A DNA stretch of 64,000 nt, taken from contig JAYEGL010000001.1 of NCBI GenBank assembly GCA_034659015.1, positions 124,001-188,000 on the forward strand, read 5' to 3'. Below, in pieces: positions 44,022 to 52,906 of this stretch. A program made the position numbers and the translations under genes. The notes below the pieces were generated by a model. That model searched no databases, had not been told where the DNA came from, and saw nothing but the letters and a program-made list of their open reading frames with translations. This DNA comes from Maricaulis sp034659015 (GTDB taxonomy: Bacteria > Pseudomonadota > Alphaproteobacteria > Caulobacterales > Maricaulaceae). Numbering within the stretch: the first letter of the stretch is position 1; every line of letters begins with the position of its first letter.

Positions 44022-44918
44022 CTAAAACCCGTCCGGCAACGGTGCGCTGTGGCGCAGCGCCGCCGCAATTACCGTGTTTCGCAGCAGCATGGCAATCGTC
44101 ATCGGACCGATCCCGCCGGGCACCGGCGTGATCCAGCCCGCATGCCCCACGATCTCGTCGAACGCCGCGTCACCGACCAGCCGCGTCTTGCCCTCGCCGC
44201 GTTCCGGCGCGGGGATGCGGTTGATGCCCACATCGAGCACGCAGGCGCCCGGCTTGACCCAGTCGCCCTTCACCATTTCCGGCCGCCCGACAGCCGGCAC
44301 GACGATATCCGCCGTACGCACCAGACCCGGCAGGTCCTGCGTGCGCGAGTGAGCGATGGTCACGGTGGCGTTCTTTTCCAGGAAGAGCAGCGCGGTCGGC
44401 TTGCCCACGAGGATGGAGCGGCCGATCACCACGACCGACTTGCCCGTCACATCGCCCATGGCGCGTTCGGCCAGCAGGACGCAGCCGGACGGCGTGCAGG
44501 GGCGCAGGCCCGGCTTGCCCAGCACCAGCCGGCCGGCCGAGGCTTCGGTCAGCCCGTCGACATCCTTGTCCGGGTCGATGGCCCCGATCACGCGATTGGC
44601 ATCGATATGGTCCGGCAGCGGCATCTGCACGAGAATGCCGTCCACGCCCTCATCGGCATTGAGACCGGCGACAATCTCCAGCGCTTCGGCCTCGGTCGTC
44701 TCCGCAGGCTTGCGGATCTCGATCGAGCGCATGCCGGCGGCTTCGGTGCGGCGGCCCTTGTTGCGGACATAGACATCGCTGGCCGGATCGTCCCCGATCA
44801 GCACCACGGCCAGGCAGGGCGCCCGCCCCAGCGTCTTCGCGAGTTCCGCGGCGGCCTCGGCCGCCCTGGCGTCGATCTCGGCCGCGACGGCCTTGCCGTC
44901 GATCAGTTCAGCACTCAT
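44022..44918 (-). CDS. folD: Bifunctional methylenetetrahydrofolate dehydrogenase/cyclohydrolase
   Basis: Interconverts 5,10-methylene-, methenyl- and 10-formyl-THF. It has 298 residues with the signature YVRNKGR (catalytic Lys), LVQMPLPDHID, PCTPSGCVLL and VVIGRSILVGKP. It is slightly longer than E. coli FolD but ordinary. It overlaps the upstream DUF167 gene by 11 nt, so it belongs to the run YggT-DUF167-folD on the minus strand. Confidence 0.97.
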   Translation of the reverse strand: MSAELIDGKAVAAEIDARAAEAAAELAKTLGRAPCLAVVLIGDDPASDVYVRNKGRRTEAAGMRSIEIRKPAETTEAEALEIVAGLNADEGVDGILVQMPLPDHIDANRVIGAIDPDKDVDGLTEASAGRLVLGKPGLRPCTPSGCVLLAERAMGDVTGKSVVVIGRSILVGKPTALLFLEKNATVTIAHSRTQDLPGLVRTADIVVPAVGRPEMVKGDWVKPGACVLDVGINRIPAPERGEGKTRLVGDAAFDEIVGHAGWITPVPGGIGPMTIAMLLRNTVIAAALRHSAPLPDGF

Positions 44919-45234
44919 CGCTTGAGCTCTCCAGCACGCTCCGGATACGCGCCTGCGCCGGGCCTGCAGCCGCGATGCGGACGGTCTTCAGTCGGGATGT
45001 GGCGCCGCGTATAACATCCACGTCGCGTTTGGGAAGTCCCAGATGCCTGGCCAGCAGCGCGACGAGCGCCTTGTTGGCCCTGCCCTTCTCGGGCACGGCA
45101 CGCACACGCACGGCGAGATGCCGGCTGCCGTCATCGCTCGCGCGCCAGCCTTCCACCGCATCCTTCGCGGCATTCGGTGTCAGGCGGACGGGCAGGAGCA
45201 GGCCCGTTTCGTCGGTCTGGAGCGGAGACGTCAT
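44908..45234 (-). CDS. DUF167 (YggU) family protein
   Basis: A 108-residue protein with the DUF167 signature LPVRLTPNAAKDAVEGW, then VRVRAVPEKGRANKALVALLARHLGLPKRDVDVIRGATSRLKTVRI. The function of this family is unknown. Directly after YggT (the start abuts its stop) and overlapping folD by 11 nt. YggT-DUF167 adjacency is widespread. Confidence 0.92.
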   Translation of the reverse strand: MTSPLQTDETGLLLPVRLTPNAAKDAVEGWRASDDGSRHLAVRVRAVPEKGRANKALVALLARHLGLPKRDVDVIRGATSRLKTVRIAAAGPAQARIRSVLESSSDEC

Positions 45235-45534
45235 CTAGAAGATGCGCATCAGCTCCCCGAGCACATAGCCCTGGACGAATCCGATCAGCAGCAGGAGCAC
45301 GATCGGCGAGAAGTCGAGCCCGCCCAGCGGCGGCAGGATCCGGCGGATGGGCGAAAGCAGGGGCTCGGTGATGGCCGAGGTGACCCGCCAGATCATGGCG
45401 ACGAACTGGTTGTTGGCATTCACCACATTAAAGCTGATCAGCCAGCTCAGGATGACGCTCACCAGGACCACGATCCACAACAGGTTGAGGAGCGGATGGA
45501 TGATGTAGATGATCAGGCCGTCAATCGGGGACAT
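45235..45534 (-). CDS. YggT family membrane protein
   Basis: A 99-residue protein with two hydrophobic stretches (about 8-32 and 75-92) flanking RVTSAITEPLLSPIRRILPPLGGLDFSPIVLLLLI, the YggT core. Related proteins act in cell-division or osmotic tolerance in other bacteria (YlmG/YggT), but no role is proven in this lineage. It heads YggT-DUF167-folD. Confidence 0.93.
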   Translation of the reverse strand: MSPIDGLIIYIIHPLLNLLWIVVLVSVILSWLISFNVVNANNQFVAMIWRVTSAITEPLLSPIRRILPPLGGLDFSPIVLLLLIGFVQGYVLGELMRIF

Positions 45535-45658
45535 GGGTCGGTTTTCCTCGGCTTTCGCTCGCGTTTCCTGCTTCTAGCCCGCACTGCCCTGCAACGTCCA
45601 GAAGCGCGTGCTTGACAGCGCAGCGAGAGGCTCGTAGGTGACCGGTCCTCAAGGTGAC

Positions 45659-45734
<76 letters not shown>

Positions 45735-45795
45735 GCCTTCGCTCGCTAGTGCGAGCTTCGGCTAGGCAAGCCCGGTTTCAATGGCGAGCGAAGGC
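45735..45795. terminator. Inverted repeat after tRNA-Ala
   Basis: GCCTTCGCTCGC (45735-45746) and GCGAGCGAAGGC (45784-45795) form a perfect 12-bp stem around a 37-nt loop that itself contains GCGAGCTTCGGC. It starts at the base after the CCA. It lacks a T tract, so it may act in tRNA 3'-end processing or termination. Confidence 0.5.
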
Positions 45796-45846
45796 TGTCT
45801 CGCCGGAGCCTTGGCGAAGGCGGACCGTCCGCGACACGCTCCACCC

Positions 45847-48800
45847 TCAATGAAAATCCCGGCTCTTCGGAATCACCCGCACATTCCGCGGATGGCGGCC
45901 GCGCGGGTCTCGGCTGACGGGGCGGGCGACCTCGTCGGTGGGCGCCAGCGCACGATCCAGGGCGCGGCGCTGGGCGTCCTCTGACAGGCGGTAGAGATCG
46001 TCGGTGCGGTCGACGAGTTCCTCGGCGACGATGTGCACCACGCCGTCGGCGCTTTGCACCCGGCCGCGCACGGCCAGGATGCGTGCGCCCATGACGACCG
46101 GACGGTAACGGTCGAAAACGCGCGGCCAGACGACGAGATTGGCGACGCCGCTCTCGTCCTCGATCGTCACGAAGACCACGCCGCTGGCCGTGCCCGGACG
46201 CTGGCGCACCAGCACGACGCCGCCGGTCGTCACCCAGCCCCCGTTCGGCCGCTCGTTCGCCGCCCGCGTCGTGACCAGGCCCAGGCCGGCATAGCGTTCG
46301 CGCAGGAAGCGCATCGGGTGCGCCTTCAGCGACAGGCCCGTGGTCTGGTAGTCCTGCAGCACGTGTTCCGACAGCGGCATGACGGGCAGGGCGACGCGGT
46401 CCTCGCGGCCGAACCCGTCGGTGTCGGCGCTGTCGAAGAGCGGCAAGCCCCTGTCCTTGGCCCCGCCGCGCACCGCCCACAGCGCCTGGCGCCGGTCGAG
46501 CCCGGTGGAGCGGAAGGCGTCGGCCGCGGCCAGGCGTTCCAGCGCCCCCCGGCCCAGCCCGGCCCGCCGGCGCAGGGCGGCCGGTTCGGCATAGCCCTCG
46601 CCGCGCCGCTCCACCAGCGTCTCGGCATCCTCCCGTCGCATCCCGTCAATCGTGCGCAGGCCCAGGCGCAGAGCGAGATCGCCGGTCTCGGCGGGCTCCA
46701 GCGTGCAGTCCCAGCCGGAATGATTGATGTCCGGCCCGCGTACTTCCACCCCGTGCTCGCGCGCATCGCGCACGATCTGGGCCGGCGCGTAGAACCCCAT
46801 GGGCTGGGAGTTCAGCAGCGCCGCGGCGAAAACCTCCGGATGATGGCATTTCAGCCAGGCCGAGACATAGACCAGCAGCGCGAAACTGGCCGCATGGCTT
46901 TCCGGGAAGCCGTAATCGCCGAACCCCTTCACCTGGTCGAAACAGCGCCGGGCGAAGTCCTCGCTATAGCCCCGCGCCGTCATGCCCTCGACCATCTTGG
47001 TCTCGTAATCGGCGATCGTGCCCAGCTTGCGGAAGGTCGCCATGGCCCGGCGCAGCCCGTTGGCCTCGTCGGGTGTGAATTTGGCCGCGTCGATGGCGAT
47101 CTGCATGGCCTGTTCCTGGAAGAGCGGCACGCCCAGCGTCCGCTTCAGGATCTGCTCCAGCTCGTCCGGCGGGCCGTGCCCGGGCGCGGGACTGGGAAAG
47201 ACGACGTGCTCCTCGCCATTCCGCCGCTTGAGATAGGGGTGGACCATGTCGCCCTGTATGGGACCGGGCCGCACGATCGCCACCTCGATCACCAGATCGT
47301 AGAAATTGCGCGGTCTGAGGCGCGGCAGCATCGTCATCTGGGCGCGGCTTTCCACCTGGAAGACGCCCAGACTGTCGGCCTCGCACAGCATGTCGTAGAC
47401 GGCTGTATCGCCCGGCGGGATGCCGGCCAGCGTCCAGTCCTCGCCCTTGTAGAGTGCAAGCATGTCGAAGCCGCGCCGGATGCAGGACAGCATGCCCAGC
47501 GCCAGCACATCCACCTTCATGATGCCCAGCGCGTCGATATCGTCCTTGTCCCATTCGATGAAGGTGCGATCCTCCATCGCCGCATTGCCGATCGGCACGG
47601 TCTCCACCAGCGGGCCCTGGGTGAGCACGAAACCGCCGACATGCTGGGAGAGGTGTCGCGGAAAGCCGATCAGCTCGCCGGCCAGACGCAGGGCGAGGCG
47701 GATCGCCGGATTGTCCGGGTCCAGGCCGGCCTTGCGGATATGATCCCCCTCCACCTTGCGGCCCCAGCTGCCCCAGACCGTGCCGGCCATGGCCGTCGCG
47801 ACATCCCCGGACAGGCCCATCGCCTTGCACACCTCGCGCAGGGCCGAGCGCGGGCGATAGCAGATCACCGTCGCTGTCAGCGCGGCCCGGTGCCGGCCAT
47901 AGCGGCGATAGACGTACTGGATCACCTCCTCGCGCCGCTCGTGCTCGAAATCGACGTCGATATCCGGCGGTTCCTTGCGCTCCTTGGAGAGGAAGCGCGC
48001 GAAGAGCAGGCTGGAGCGGGCCGGATCGACCTCGGTGATGCCCAGGCAGTAGCATACCGCCGAATTCGCCGCCGAGCCGCGCCCCTGGCAGAGAATGCCC
48101 TGCCCGCGCGCCCAGGCGACGATGTCGTGCACGGTGAGGAAATAGGCCGGATAGTCGAGTTCCTCGATCAGGGCGAGTTCGCCGGCAACCAGCCCGGCCA
48201 CCTTGTCGGGAATGCCGTCGGGATAGCGCTTGTGGGCGCCGGACCAGGTCAGCGCGACGAGATGTTCCTGGGGCGTGCGGCCGGGCGGCACCGGCTCGTC
48301 GGGATAGACGTAGGACAGCTCGTCCAGGGAAAAGGTGCAGCGCGCCACGATCTCGCGCGTGCGGGCAAGGGCCGGGGCGAAGCCGGTGAAGAGGCGGGCC
48401 ATCTCCTCCGGCGGTTTGAGATGGCGTTCGGCATTGGCCGCCAGCCGGTAGCCCGCCGTTTCCATCGTGCAGCCCTCGCGGATGCAGCTGATCACGTCCT
48501 GCAGGGGCCGGCGCGCCGGTGTGTGATAAAGCGCGTCCTGGGCGGCTACGAGCGGCACCCCGACCCGGTCCGACAGCGCCTGCAGCGCGCCCAGCCGGGC
48601 CCGATCACCGCCGGCCATGCGATGCACCGCCGCCAGGTAGAGCCGGTCCTCCCACAGGGCGGCGAGCCGGATCATCAAGGGCTCGAAATCGGGGCCCGGC
48701 CCGTCCGGCGGCGGCACGGCGATGAAGATCTGCCCCTCGCTGTGGGCGATGATATCCGCGAGCGTGATATGGCACTCGCCCTTGGGCACATCGCCTACCG

Positions 48801-49101
48801 CACTCCCTGTCTTGCCTTTCGAAAGGAGCGCGCACAGCCGGCCATAGGCCGCCCGGTCCGTGGGATAGCAGACCAGGTCCGGCCCGTCGGACGGGCGCAA
48901 CCTCGCTCCGACCAGAAGCCTGAGCCCCTGCTCCTTCGCCGCCAGATGGGCGCGCACCACGCCGGCCAGCGTGTTGACGTCGCACACGCCCAGCGCCTCC
49001 AGGCCCAGCGCCTTGGCCGTCGCGACCAGTTCCTCGGCGTGGGAAGCCCCGCGCAGGAAGGAAAAATTGGTCAGGCAGAGAAGTTCGGCATAGCCCGTCA
49101 T
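45847..49101 (-). CDS. dnaE2: Error-prone DNA polymerase DnaE2 (ImuC)
   Basis: The C-family translesion polymerase of the ImuA-ImuB-DnaE2 mutasome. It has 1084 residues with a PHP domain (FSFLRGASHAEELV, ALGVCDVNTLAG), the active-site PDIDVDFEHERREEVIQY, and a C-terminal OB fold (VVLVRQRPGTASGVVFVTIEDESG). The frame opens at 49260, but ATG 49101 gives the family start MTGYAELLCLTNFSFLRG. It lies 8 nt after imuB on the same strand, and the operon is led by a LexA box. Antisense frames of over 1000 codons over this gene are codon-bias artefacts. Confidence 0.96.
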   Translation of the reverse strand: MTGYAELLCLTNFSFLRGASHAEELVATAKALGLEALGVCDVNTLAGVVRAHLAAKEQGLRLLVGARLRPSDGPDLVCYPTDRAAYGRLCALLSKGKTGSAVGDVPKGECHITLADIIAHSEGQIFIAVPPPDGPGPDFEPLMIRLAALWEDRLYLAAVHRMAGGDRARLGALQALSDRVGVPLVAAQDALYHTPARRPLQDVISCIREGCTMETAGYRLAANAERHLKPPEEMARLFTGFAPALARTREIVARCTFSLDELSYVYPDEPVPPGRTPQEHLVALTWSGAHKRYPDGIPDKVAGLVAGELALIEELDYPAYFLTVHDIVAWARGQGILCQGRGSAANSAVCYCLGITEVDPARSSLLFARFLSKERKEPPDIDVDFEHERREEVIQYVYRRYGRHRAALTATVICYRPRSALREVCKAMGLSGDVATAMAGTVWGSWGRKVEGDHIRKAGLDPDNPAIRLALRLAGELIGFPRHLSQHVGGFVLTQGPLVETVPIGNAAMEDRTFIEWDKDDIDALGIMKVDVLALGMLSCIRRGFDMLALYKGEDWTLAGIPPGDTAVYDMLCEADSLGVFQVESRAQMTMLPRLRPRNFYDLVIEVAIVRPGPIQGDMVHPYLKRRNGEEHVVFPSPAPGHGPPDELEQILKRTLGVPLFQEQAMQIAIDAAKFTPDEANGLRRAMATFRKLGTIADYETKMVEGMTARGYSEDFARRCFDQVKGFGDYGFPESHAASFALLVYVSAWLKCHHPEVFAAALLNSQPMGFYAPAQIVRDAREHGVEVRGPDINHSGWDCTLEPAETGDLALRLGLRTIDGMRREDAETLVERRGEGYAEPAALRRRAGLGRGALERLAAADAFRSTGLDRRQALWAVRGGAKDRGLPLFDSADTDGFGREDRVALPVMPLSEHVLQDYQTTGLSLKAHPMRFLRERYAGLGLVTTRAANERPNGGWVTTGGVVLVRQRPGTASGVVFVTIEDESGVANLVVWPRVFDRYRPVVMGARILAVRGRVQSADGVVHIVAEELVDRTDDLYRLSEDAQRRALDRALAPTDEVARPVSRDPRGRHPRNVRVIPKSRDFH

Positions 49102-49109
49102 GACCGTCC

Positions 49110-50699
49110 TCACGGAAAAAGCCCGTGGACGAACCAGGCCGGCGGACCGCCGCGCCCGTCGCCATAAAGCCCCTCGCGGAAGATCCAGTAGCGCCGGCCG
49201 TCCTCGTCCTCGACGCGGTAATAGTCCCGCGCGCGCCGGGTCGCGGCGGGGCGCCACCATTCCGGCGCGATGCGTTCGGGACCGTCGGCGCGGCGCACGC
49301 GATGGACGATGCGGCGCCAGACGAAACGCATGGGCGGCCCGTCGGGAATTTCCGCGATCACCTCCAGACTTTCCGGCCGTTCGAACAGGCGCAGCGGGCG
49401 CGGGGCCGGTCCCGGCGGGGGCACGGAGCGCCAGTCGGGCAGTTCGCCCTCATAGACGGACAAGGCTTCGGCCCGTTCGGGCAGATGGCTTTCCACCGGC
49501 TGCAGCACATTCACCACCCGGCCGCCCAGCCGCGCCGTGATCCGGTCGGCCAGCACGGCCAGCTCCGCTGCGTCCGGACCGTCGCCGGCGAAGACGGCAT
49601 CCAGGCTGCGGGCCTGCGGCGTGACCGGTCCGGTGCGCGCGGCCTCCAGCTCCATCAGCTCGACCCCGAAGCCCGGATCGATCGCCTCCAGCCGGTCGCG
49701 GAACAGGGTGAGGATGTGCGCCGGATCGTGCACCGGCCGGGCCGCGCCGACCGTGACCTCGGCGACGCTCTGGTCGACGCGGAAGACGGCCAGGCGGAAA
49801 CGCCGCGCCCCCTCGCCATGGGCGTCGAGCCGTTCGCACAGGGCCGGGGCCAGCCGTTCCAGCCCGGCGCGGATTCCGTCGGGATGCAGCAGCGGTTCCG
49901 GGCAGGGCAGGCGTGCGGCGTGGTCCGGCGGCGGACGCAGCGGGTCGAGCGGTTCCGGCCTCTGCCCCAGCGCCTGGTCGAGCCGGACGAGCACGGCATC
50001 GGCGGCACTGAGGGAGTGGAAACGCCGGGCCAGCGCCTTGCGGTCGATGTCGTAGAGCTGGCCGATCCGGGTCAGGCCGAAACGGCGCAACAGGGTGAGA
50101 CCGTCCTCCGACAGGCGCAGCCCTGCCATGGGCAGACCGGCCAGTCCGGCTTCGAGCCCCGCCTCGTCCAGCCGGGTCCGGTCCGGCGCCGCATGCGCCA
50201 GCGCCCAGGCCGCGCCGGGCGTCGGCGCCAGGCCGAGACGGCAATCCAGCCCGGCCCGGCCGAGCCGGTCCGCCATGTCGTCGAGCATGGCCGTTTCGCC
50301 GCCGAAGAGGTGGGCGCCGCCGGTCGTGTCGATCATGATGCTGTCGGCCCCGGCCAGTGCGACAGCGGGCGACCAGCGCTCCATCCACAGGGCCAGGCGT
50401 TCCAGCGCCCTTGCGTCGGCCTCCCGGTCGACCGGTTCGGCGGCCAGGTCCGGCGCCCGGGTACGGGCATCGGCGAAACGCAGGCCCGGTTCCACGCCCA
50501 GCGCCCGGGCCGCCGCATTCGCGGCGGCCACGCGCAGGCCGTGCACCCCCGCCTCGGTCAGGACGAAGGGGGCGGCCCCGGCCGTCTCATCCGGCGTTTC
50601 GCCAGGGCAGGTCGGCCATCCCGCTGCCGATGCGGCGCGGCTGCGGCGCAGACGGTCGAGCGGCCAGTCCGGAAACCAGACGCAGACATGGCGTCTCAT
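49110..50699 (-). CDS. imuB: Mutasome protein ImuB (inactive Y-family polymerase)
   Basis: A 529-residue DinB-like protein that couples DnaE2 to the beta clamp. The Y-family scaffold is present (RHVCVWFPDWPLDRL at the start, DTTGGAHLFGGE, then a helix-hairpin-helix GLPMAGLRLSEDGLTLLRRFGLTRIGQLY), but the first catalytic aspartate is replaced in the N-terminal motif, as expected for ImuB. A clamp-binding motif could not be picked out. The true start at 50699 lies 113 nt inside imuA. Confidence 0.93.
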   Translation of the reverse strand: MRRHVCVWFPDWPLDRLRRSRAASAAGWPTCPGETPDETAGAAPFVLTEAGVHGLRVAAANAAARALGVEPGLRFADARTRAPDLAAEPVDREADARALERLALWMERWSPAVALAGADSIMIDTTGGAHLFGGETAMLDDMADRLGRAGLDCRLGLAPTPGAAWALAHAAPDRTRLDEAGLEAGLAGLPMAGLRLSEDGLTLLRRFGLTRIGQLYDIDRKALARRFHSLSAADAVLVRLDQALGQRPEPLDPLRPPPDHAARLPCPEPLLHPDGIRAGLERLAPALCERLDAHGEGARRFRLAVFRVDQSVAEVTVGAARPVHDPAHILTLFRDRLEAIDPGFGVELMELEAARTGPVTPQARSLDAVFAGDGPDAAELAVLADRITARLGGRVVNVLQPVESHLPERAEALSVYEGELPDWRSVPPPGPAPRPLRLFERPESLEVIAEIPDGPPMRFVWRRIVHRVRRADGPERIAPEWWRPAATRRARDYYRVEDEDGRRYWIFREGLYGDGRGGPPAWFVHGLFP

Positions 50700-51312
50700 C
50701 GGCGAACTCCACATCGAAGATCTGTCCCGCCATGCCCGGCCGCAGGCGGGACTTCTCCAGAACCGCGCGCCAGGCCGGCCGCCCCGGGGCGCGCGCATCG
50801 TATTGGTCCGGGGCGGAAGGCCGGGCCGAAACCCGCCAGCGCCCCTGTGCGGCCGTTGCCCCCGACCGCGTATGGGGAAACATCAGGACCAGCGGCGTCC
50901 GGCTGGCCTCGCAGGCCAGGCCGAGCCGCCGGGAGGCGGTGAAATCCATATCGTCCAGCTCGGCAATCACCCCGGCCAGGCCGGTGGACCGGCAGGCCTC
51001 CTCGGCCGCACGCAAGGCCTCCATCCGCGCCTTTGCCTCGACCAGGATCACCCGCCCCGGATCGACACCGAAAGCGGCCAGCCCGCGCCCGCTGAGATGC
51101 CCGTGTTCGCGCGCCAGCGCCGCCTGGCGGATCCACACGCATGCGCCGGCCCGCCCGGCATCGCGGAGCGAGGCCAGGGCGAAACCCGTCAGGACCGGAA
51201 AGTCTCCGAAACCCCCTTCGGCCAGCTCGTGCACGCCGGCCTGTCCCAGCCCGTAGGGAAAGGGACAATCGGCGCGTGCCGCGCCCGTCTGGATACCCGG
51301 CTTCATGATCAT
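50587..51312 (-). CDS. imuA: Mutasome accessory protein ImuA
   Basis: A 241-residue RecA/SulA-like protein of the SOS mutasome: AGVHELAEGGFGDFPVLTGFALASL near the start, LILVEAKARMEALRAAEEA and DVEFADETPCLRLVSGLAARPS at the end. It has lost a canonical Walker A. The ATGs at 51312 and 51306 are both possible. The C-terminal 113 nt are shared, in a different frame, with the start of imuB. Its product is needed for DnaE2-ImuB mutagenesis in other alphaproteobacteria. Confidence 0.9.
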   Translation of the reverse strand: MIMKPGIQTGAARADCPFPYGLGQAGVHELAEGGFGDFPVLTGFALASLRDAGRAGACVWIRQAALAREHGHLSGRGLAAFGVDPGRVILVEAKARMEALRAAEEACRSTGLAGVIAELDDMDFTASRRLGLACEASRTPLVLMFPHTRSGATAAQGRWRVSARPSAPDQYDARAPGRPAWRAVLEKSRLRPGMAGQIFDVEFADETPCLRLVSGLAARPSAPQPRRIGSGMADLPWRNAG

Positions 51313-51313
51313 T

Positions 51314-51328
51314 GTTCTGTTTTTGTTC
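51314..51328 (-). promoter_or_regulatory. LexA (SOS) box of the imuA-imuB-dnaE2 operon
   Basis: GTTCTGTTTTTGTTC, a perfect GTTC-N7-GTTC, the alphaproteobacterial LexA site. It lies 1 base before the imuA ATG at 51312. LexA there would cover the start region and repress the whole operon until DNA damage. Confidence 0.92.
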
Positions 51329-51419
51329 CAACACCGGGAAGAGTCAAGACATGCCGAATGACTCGCTCACAACTCTCTGATTTCAGGAAATCATTGCCCC
51401 CGAACCCGGGCGCGGTCCG

Positions 51420-51836
51420 TCAGACCGAAACACCCATGCCGCCGGCCAGGCGCAGAAGATCGCTCACCAGGCGGCGGCGCTCCGCATCACGGGCCGGCTT
51501 CTCAGCAGCGCCGACCACATTGCCGAAAGTGCGCGCCTCTTCCACCGCCTCGCCGCGCTGGGAGAGGACCAGGACCGGGATGTCGCGCAAAGCCGGCAGG
51601 CTCGCCATTTTCCGCAACAGCCAGCCCCCGTCGTACTCGCCCATCACCATGTCCAGCAGGATGCAGACCGGCAGCCCGTCCCGGCCCTTCAGCGCACGCT
51701 GCCGCAGCAGGTCCCAGGCCGCGTCCGCCGAACAGGCCCGTTCCAGACGCAGGTTCGCGGCGTGCCGGCACACTGCCTCCTCGACCAGGCCTGCATCGAG
51801 GTCGTCGTCTTCAACCAGGAGGACATGTTTCATCAT
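51420..51836 (-). CDS. Single-domain response regulator (receiver), second
   Basis: A 138-residue receiver domain with E9/D10/D11, phosphoacceptor D62 in ILLDMVMGEYDG, S92 and K113 (EKPA). No output domain. The open frame extends far upstream, but MMKHVLLVEDD at 51836 is the natural start. It lies about 90 nt from the imuA gene on the same strand, downstream of the SOS promoter's opposite side, so it is not part of that operon. Confidence 0.88.
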   Translation of the reverse strand: MMKHVLLVEDDDLDAGLVEEAVCRHAANLRLERACSADAAWDLLRQRALKGRDGLPVCILLDMVMGEYDGGWLLRKMASLPALRDIPVLVLSQRGEAVEEARTFGNVVGAAEKPARDAERRRLVSDLLRLAGGMGVSV

Positions 51837-52028
51837 TCGACCGGACGTGTTTTTCGAGGGGGTGGGGGGGCGTTTCGGGAATTTTCGTTTCTCGCTGAAA
51901 CCAGTCTGCCATGCCGTATTCGCGAAATCTACCCGCACAGCGTGTCCCGGCTGGCAAAACCTCCGATACAGGAAAATCCGCCCCCGAAGAGGAACCCTTC
52001 CTTTACCGCCCTGCGCTATGACAGAGGC

Positions 52029-52487
52029 ATGAGACGCCTTGGCAGACATATTCCCCTGGCCGTACTGGCCCTGACGCTCGCCGCGGCCGCGCCGGCCCTT
52101 GCGGGCGGCGGTGGTGGCGGCGGCGGCAACGCCTCCCAGGGCGAGGAAACCCGCCGGCGCATGATCACTCCGTCGGAAACCTACATGCCCCTGCCGCCGC
52201 TGACGGCGACGGTGCAGGCCAATCACCGCGCCCGCGGCCTGCTGCAGATCGAGGCCGGGCTGGAAATCGACGATCCGCAACTGCGCCGCCGGGCCGAGCG
52301 CTACCTGCCGCGCCTGCGCAATGCCTGGGTTTCGGCCCTGAGCGCCTATACCGGCATGGGCTATCGTTTCGGCGACATTCCCGACGCCGACCGGATTTCG
52401 GAAATCCTGCAGGAAGCCACCGACATGACGCTGGGCCAGGAAGGCGCAGAAGTCCTGATCGGCATGGTGATCATCCACGCCGACTGA
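52029..52487 (+). CDS. Conserved exported protein, FliL-like
   Basis: A 152-residue protein with an N-terminal signal (LAVLALTLAAAAPALA) followed by seven or more glycines (about 26-34) and a compact domain: YMPLPPLTATVQANHRARGLLQIEAGLEIDD, then RRAERYLPRLRNAWVSAL. The shape (LPPLT.T.....L.....LE..D..L) recalls the FliL domain of flagellar basal bodies, but no flagellar gene is near and I treat this as weak. Probably periplasmic. Confidence 0.65.
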   Translation: MRRLGRHIPLAVLALTLAAAAPALAGGGGGGGGNASQGEETRRRMITPSETYMPLPPLTATVQANHRARGLLQIEAGLEIDDPQLRRRAERYLPRLRNAWVSALSAYTGMGYRFGDIPDADRISEILQEATDMTLGQEGAEVLIGMVIIHAD

Positions 52488-52500
52488 GGCGTCCGGAGAC

Positions 52501-52608
52501 TAGAGCATTTTCACTTGATTCAGGGTCAGTGAAAAGGCTCTAGCCTCTTGTTTTGTCGCATTTTCGAACCGCGAAACCGGTGCCCACTTTCGCTGAAAAT
52601 GCTCTAGG
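52501..52608. repeat. 108-bp double-hairpin repeat, copy B
   Basis: Ungapped partner of 28711-28818. Arms: AGAGC.TTTTCACT with AGTGAAAA..CTCT, and GCATTTTCG with GCTGAAAATGC. The block GCGAAACCGG is identical. The minus-strand phhB gene stops on the TAG of the repeat's right end. Confidence 0.9.
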
Positions 52609-52879
52609 CGATCGCGTCCATGAAGGATGCCAGATCGACATCCTTCTGCGTCACCCCGCCGGCATCGTGGGTCGCCAGCGTCACATCCACCTTGTTGTAG
52701 ACATTGAACCATTCGGGGTGGTGGTCGACCTTGTCGGCCTTCACCGCGACCCGGCTCATGAAGCCCCAGGCGGCGTTGAAGTCCTCGAACTCGAAGACCT
52801 TGCGGATTGCGTCCCGGCCCTCGACGGCAGACCAGCCGGTCAGTTTGCCAAGGGCGGCTTCGGCGCCGATGCGTTCCAT
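52604..52879 (-). CDS. phhB: Pterin-4a-carbinolamine dehydratase
   Basis: A 91-residue DCoH/PhhB protein with the active-site signature DHHPEWFNVYNKVDVTLATHDAGG (H53, H54, and H71). It recycles the pterin cofactor of aromatic amino-acid hydroxylases. No phenylalanine hydroxylase is nearby. Its stop lies in the palindromic repeat, so the repeat probably also ends its transcript. bioB follows upstream on the same strand after 27 nt. Confidence 0.95.
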   Translation of the reverse strand: MERIGAEAALGKLTGWSAVEGRDAIRKVFEFEDFNAAWGFMSRVAVKADKVDHHPEWFNVYNKVDVTLATHDAGGVTQKDVDLASFMDAIA

Positions 52880-52906
52880 GTCGGTCTCCTGGTCAGCGAA
52901 TAAAGA

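Noticed and set aside
46033..49167. A 1044-codon open frame on the plus strand
   Set aside because: Antisense to dnaE2, with Arg/His/Pro-rich translation and no domain. High-GC third-position bias opens such frames opposite real genes.
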